DNA of 64,000 nt from Comamonas odontotermitis. GTDB lineage: Bacteria; Pseudomonadota; Gammaproteobacteria; Burkholderiales; Burkholderiaceae_C. Where the stretch lies: NCBI RefSeq assembly GCF_014207855.1, contig NZ_JACHKZ010000023.1:1-64000 (forward strand). The letters run 5' to 3'. The stretch's first letter is position 1, and every line of letters begins with the position of its first letter. Shown piece by piece: positions 63,798-64,000 of the stretch. Under the pieces are notes generated by a model. It had not been told where the DNA came from. It ran no database searches and saw nothing but the letters and a program-made list of their open reading frames with translations. The translations under genes and the position numbers were made by a program.

Positions 63798-64000
63798 ATG
63801 CGCAATGTTCGCTTGCCGCCACCCACTCCGTTGCCAGGGAGCTTGGCAAAAAGAACCCTCAATGCACTGGGCCGACACGGCATCACGAGCGTGGAACAAG
63901 TTGTGTGGGCATATCCCGAGCGCCTTCTGAGACTTGCCGGTTTTGGCTTGACGGCGCTCCGAGATGTCGAGCGGGTGCTCTTTCCGTGGCGCCAGTACAC
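63798..64000 (+). CDS. Small protein resembling the RNA polymerase alpha C-terminal domain, cut by the window end
   Basis: 67 codons are open to the edge from ATG 63798. LAKRTLNALGRHGITSVEQV followed by RLLRLAGFGLTALRDVERVL has the pattern of the alpha-CTD helix-hairpin-helix fold (two helical hairpins, GFG turn, then a helix). It starts 13 bases after the surface protein gene. No clear ribosome site is present and the frame is open upstream, so the start is tentative. Confidence 0.6.
   Translation, partial: MRNVRLPPPTPLPGSLAKRTLNALGRHGITSVEQVVWAYPERLLRLAGFGLTALRDVERVLFPWRQY

Noticed and set aside
63788-64000. Reverse 70-codon frame at the window end
   Set aside because: The forward frame over the same bases shows an alpha-CTD-like pattern, whereas the reverse one is Arg/Ser-rich with no pattern.

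Overview
The window is 64 kb of high-GC chromosomal DNA from a betaproteobacterium, most likely Comamonadaceae (Comamonas, Delftia or Acidovorax type). This rests on the cbb3 oxidase cluster layout, the HutF/HutG form of histidine degradation, the leucine-type ABC operon bracketed by two acyl-CoA ligases, and palindromic intergenic repeats of a kind I associate with this family. No rRNA, tRNA, CRISPR array or insertion sequence was recognised. Genus assignment is inference from gene content, not from a marker gene.

Layout. 1-5.8 kb: the 5' part of a type VI secretion vgrG (reverse), an iorAB molybdenum hydroxylase, and divergent maturation genes mocA and xdhC. 6.1-12.2 kb: an IclR regulator, a three-gene polar amino-acid ABC importer, then hutD, hutF and hutG, i.e. 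only the last two steps of histidine breakdown. 12.3-17.9 kb: a D-2-hydroxyacid-type FAD dehydrogenase, an MFS carrier, a class III aminotransferase with an elaborate leader, a carboxymuconolactone-decarboxylase-like protein and a GNAT acetyltransferase. 18-22.7 kb: a PepSY protein, transketolase, a DUF3592-like membrane protein and GAPDH. 22.9-31.7 kb: ccoI-ccoS-ccoN-ccoO-ccoQ-ccoP-ccoG-ccoH plus a TauE/SafE-like protein. This is the microaerobic cytochrome cbb3 oxidase with its copper pump and assembly factors, preceded by a perfect FNR box.

31.9-43 kb: an OsmC protein, then a reverse-strand operon (acyl-CoA synthetase, livG, livH, livM, binding protein, livF, phenylacetate-CoA-ligase-like enzyme) that looks like import plus CoA activation of a carboxylic acid. 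Upstream lie an acyl-CoA-binding protein and a divergent Crp-type regulator. 43.3-51.6 kb: an RluF-type pseudouridine synthase, then a tight reverse operon of MFS carrier, FGGY kinase, GlpD-type dehydrogenase, alkyl-DHAP-synthase-like FAD oxidase and a GlpP-family protein. This is the most interesting candidate system in the window, because a Firmicutes-type antiterminator family member and an ether-lipid-type flavoenzyme are joined to a glycerol-3-phosphate route.

51.6-59.6 kb: a YciI protein, an S9 oligopeptidase, an MFS carrier, and a TonB siderophore receptor divergent from a DUF2218/siderophore-interacting reductase around a Fur box. 59.6-64 kb: a TetR repressor with a palindromic site, an AT-rich LysR gene overlapping a 736-residue DUF11 surface protein with an IPTL-like C-terminal tail, and at the edge the start of a small protein resembling the RNA polymerase alpha C-terminal domain.
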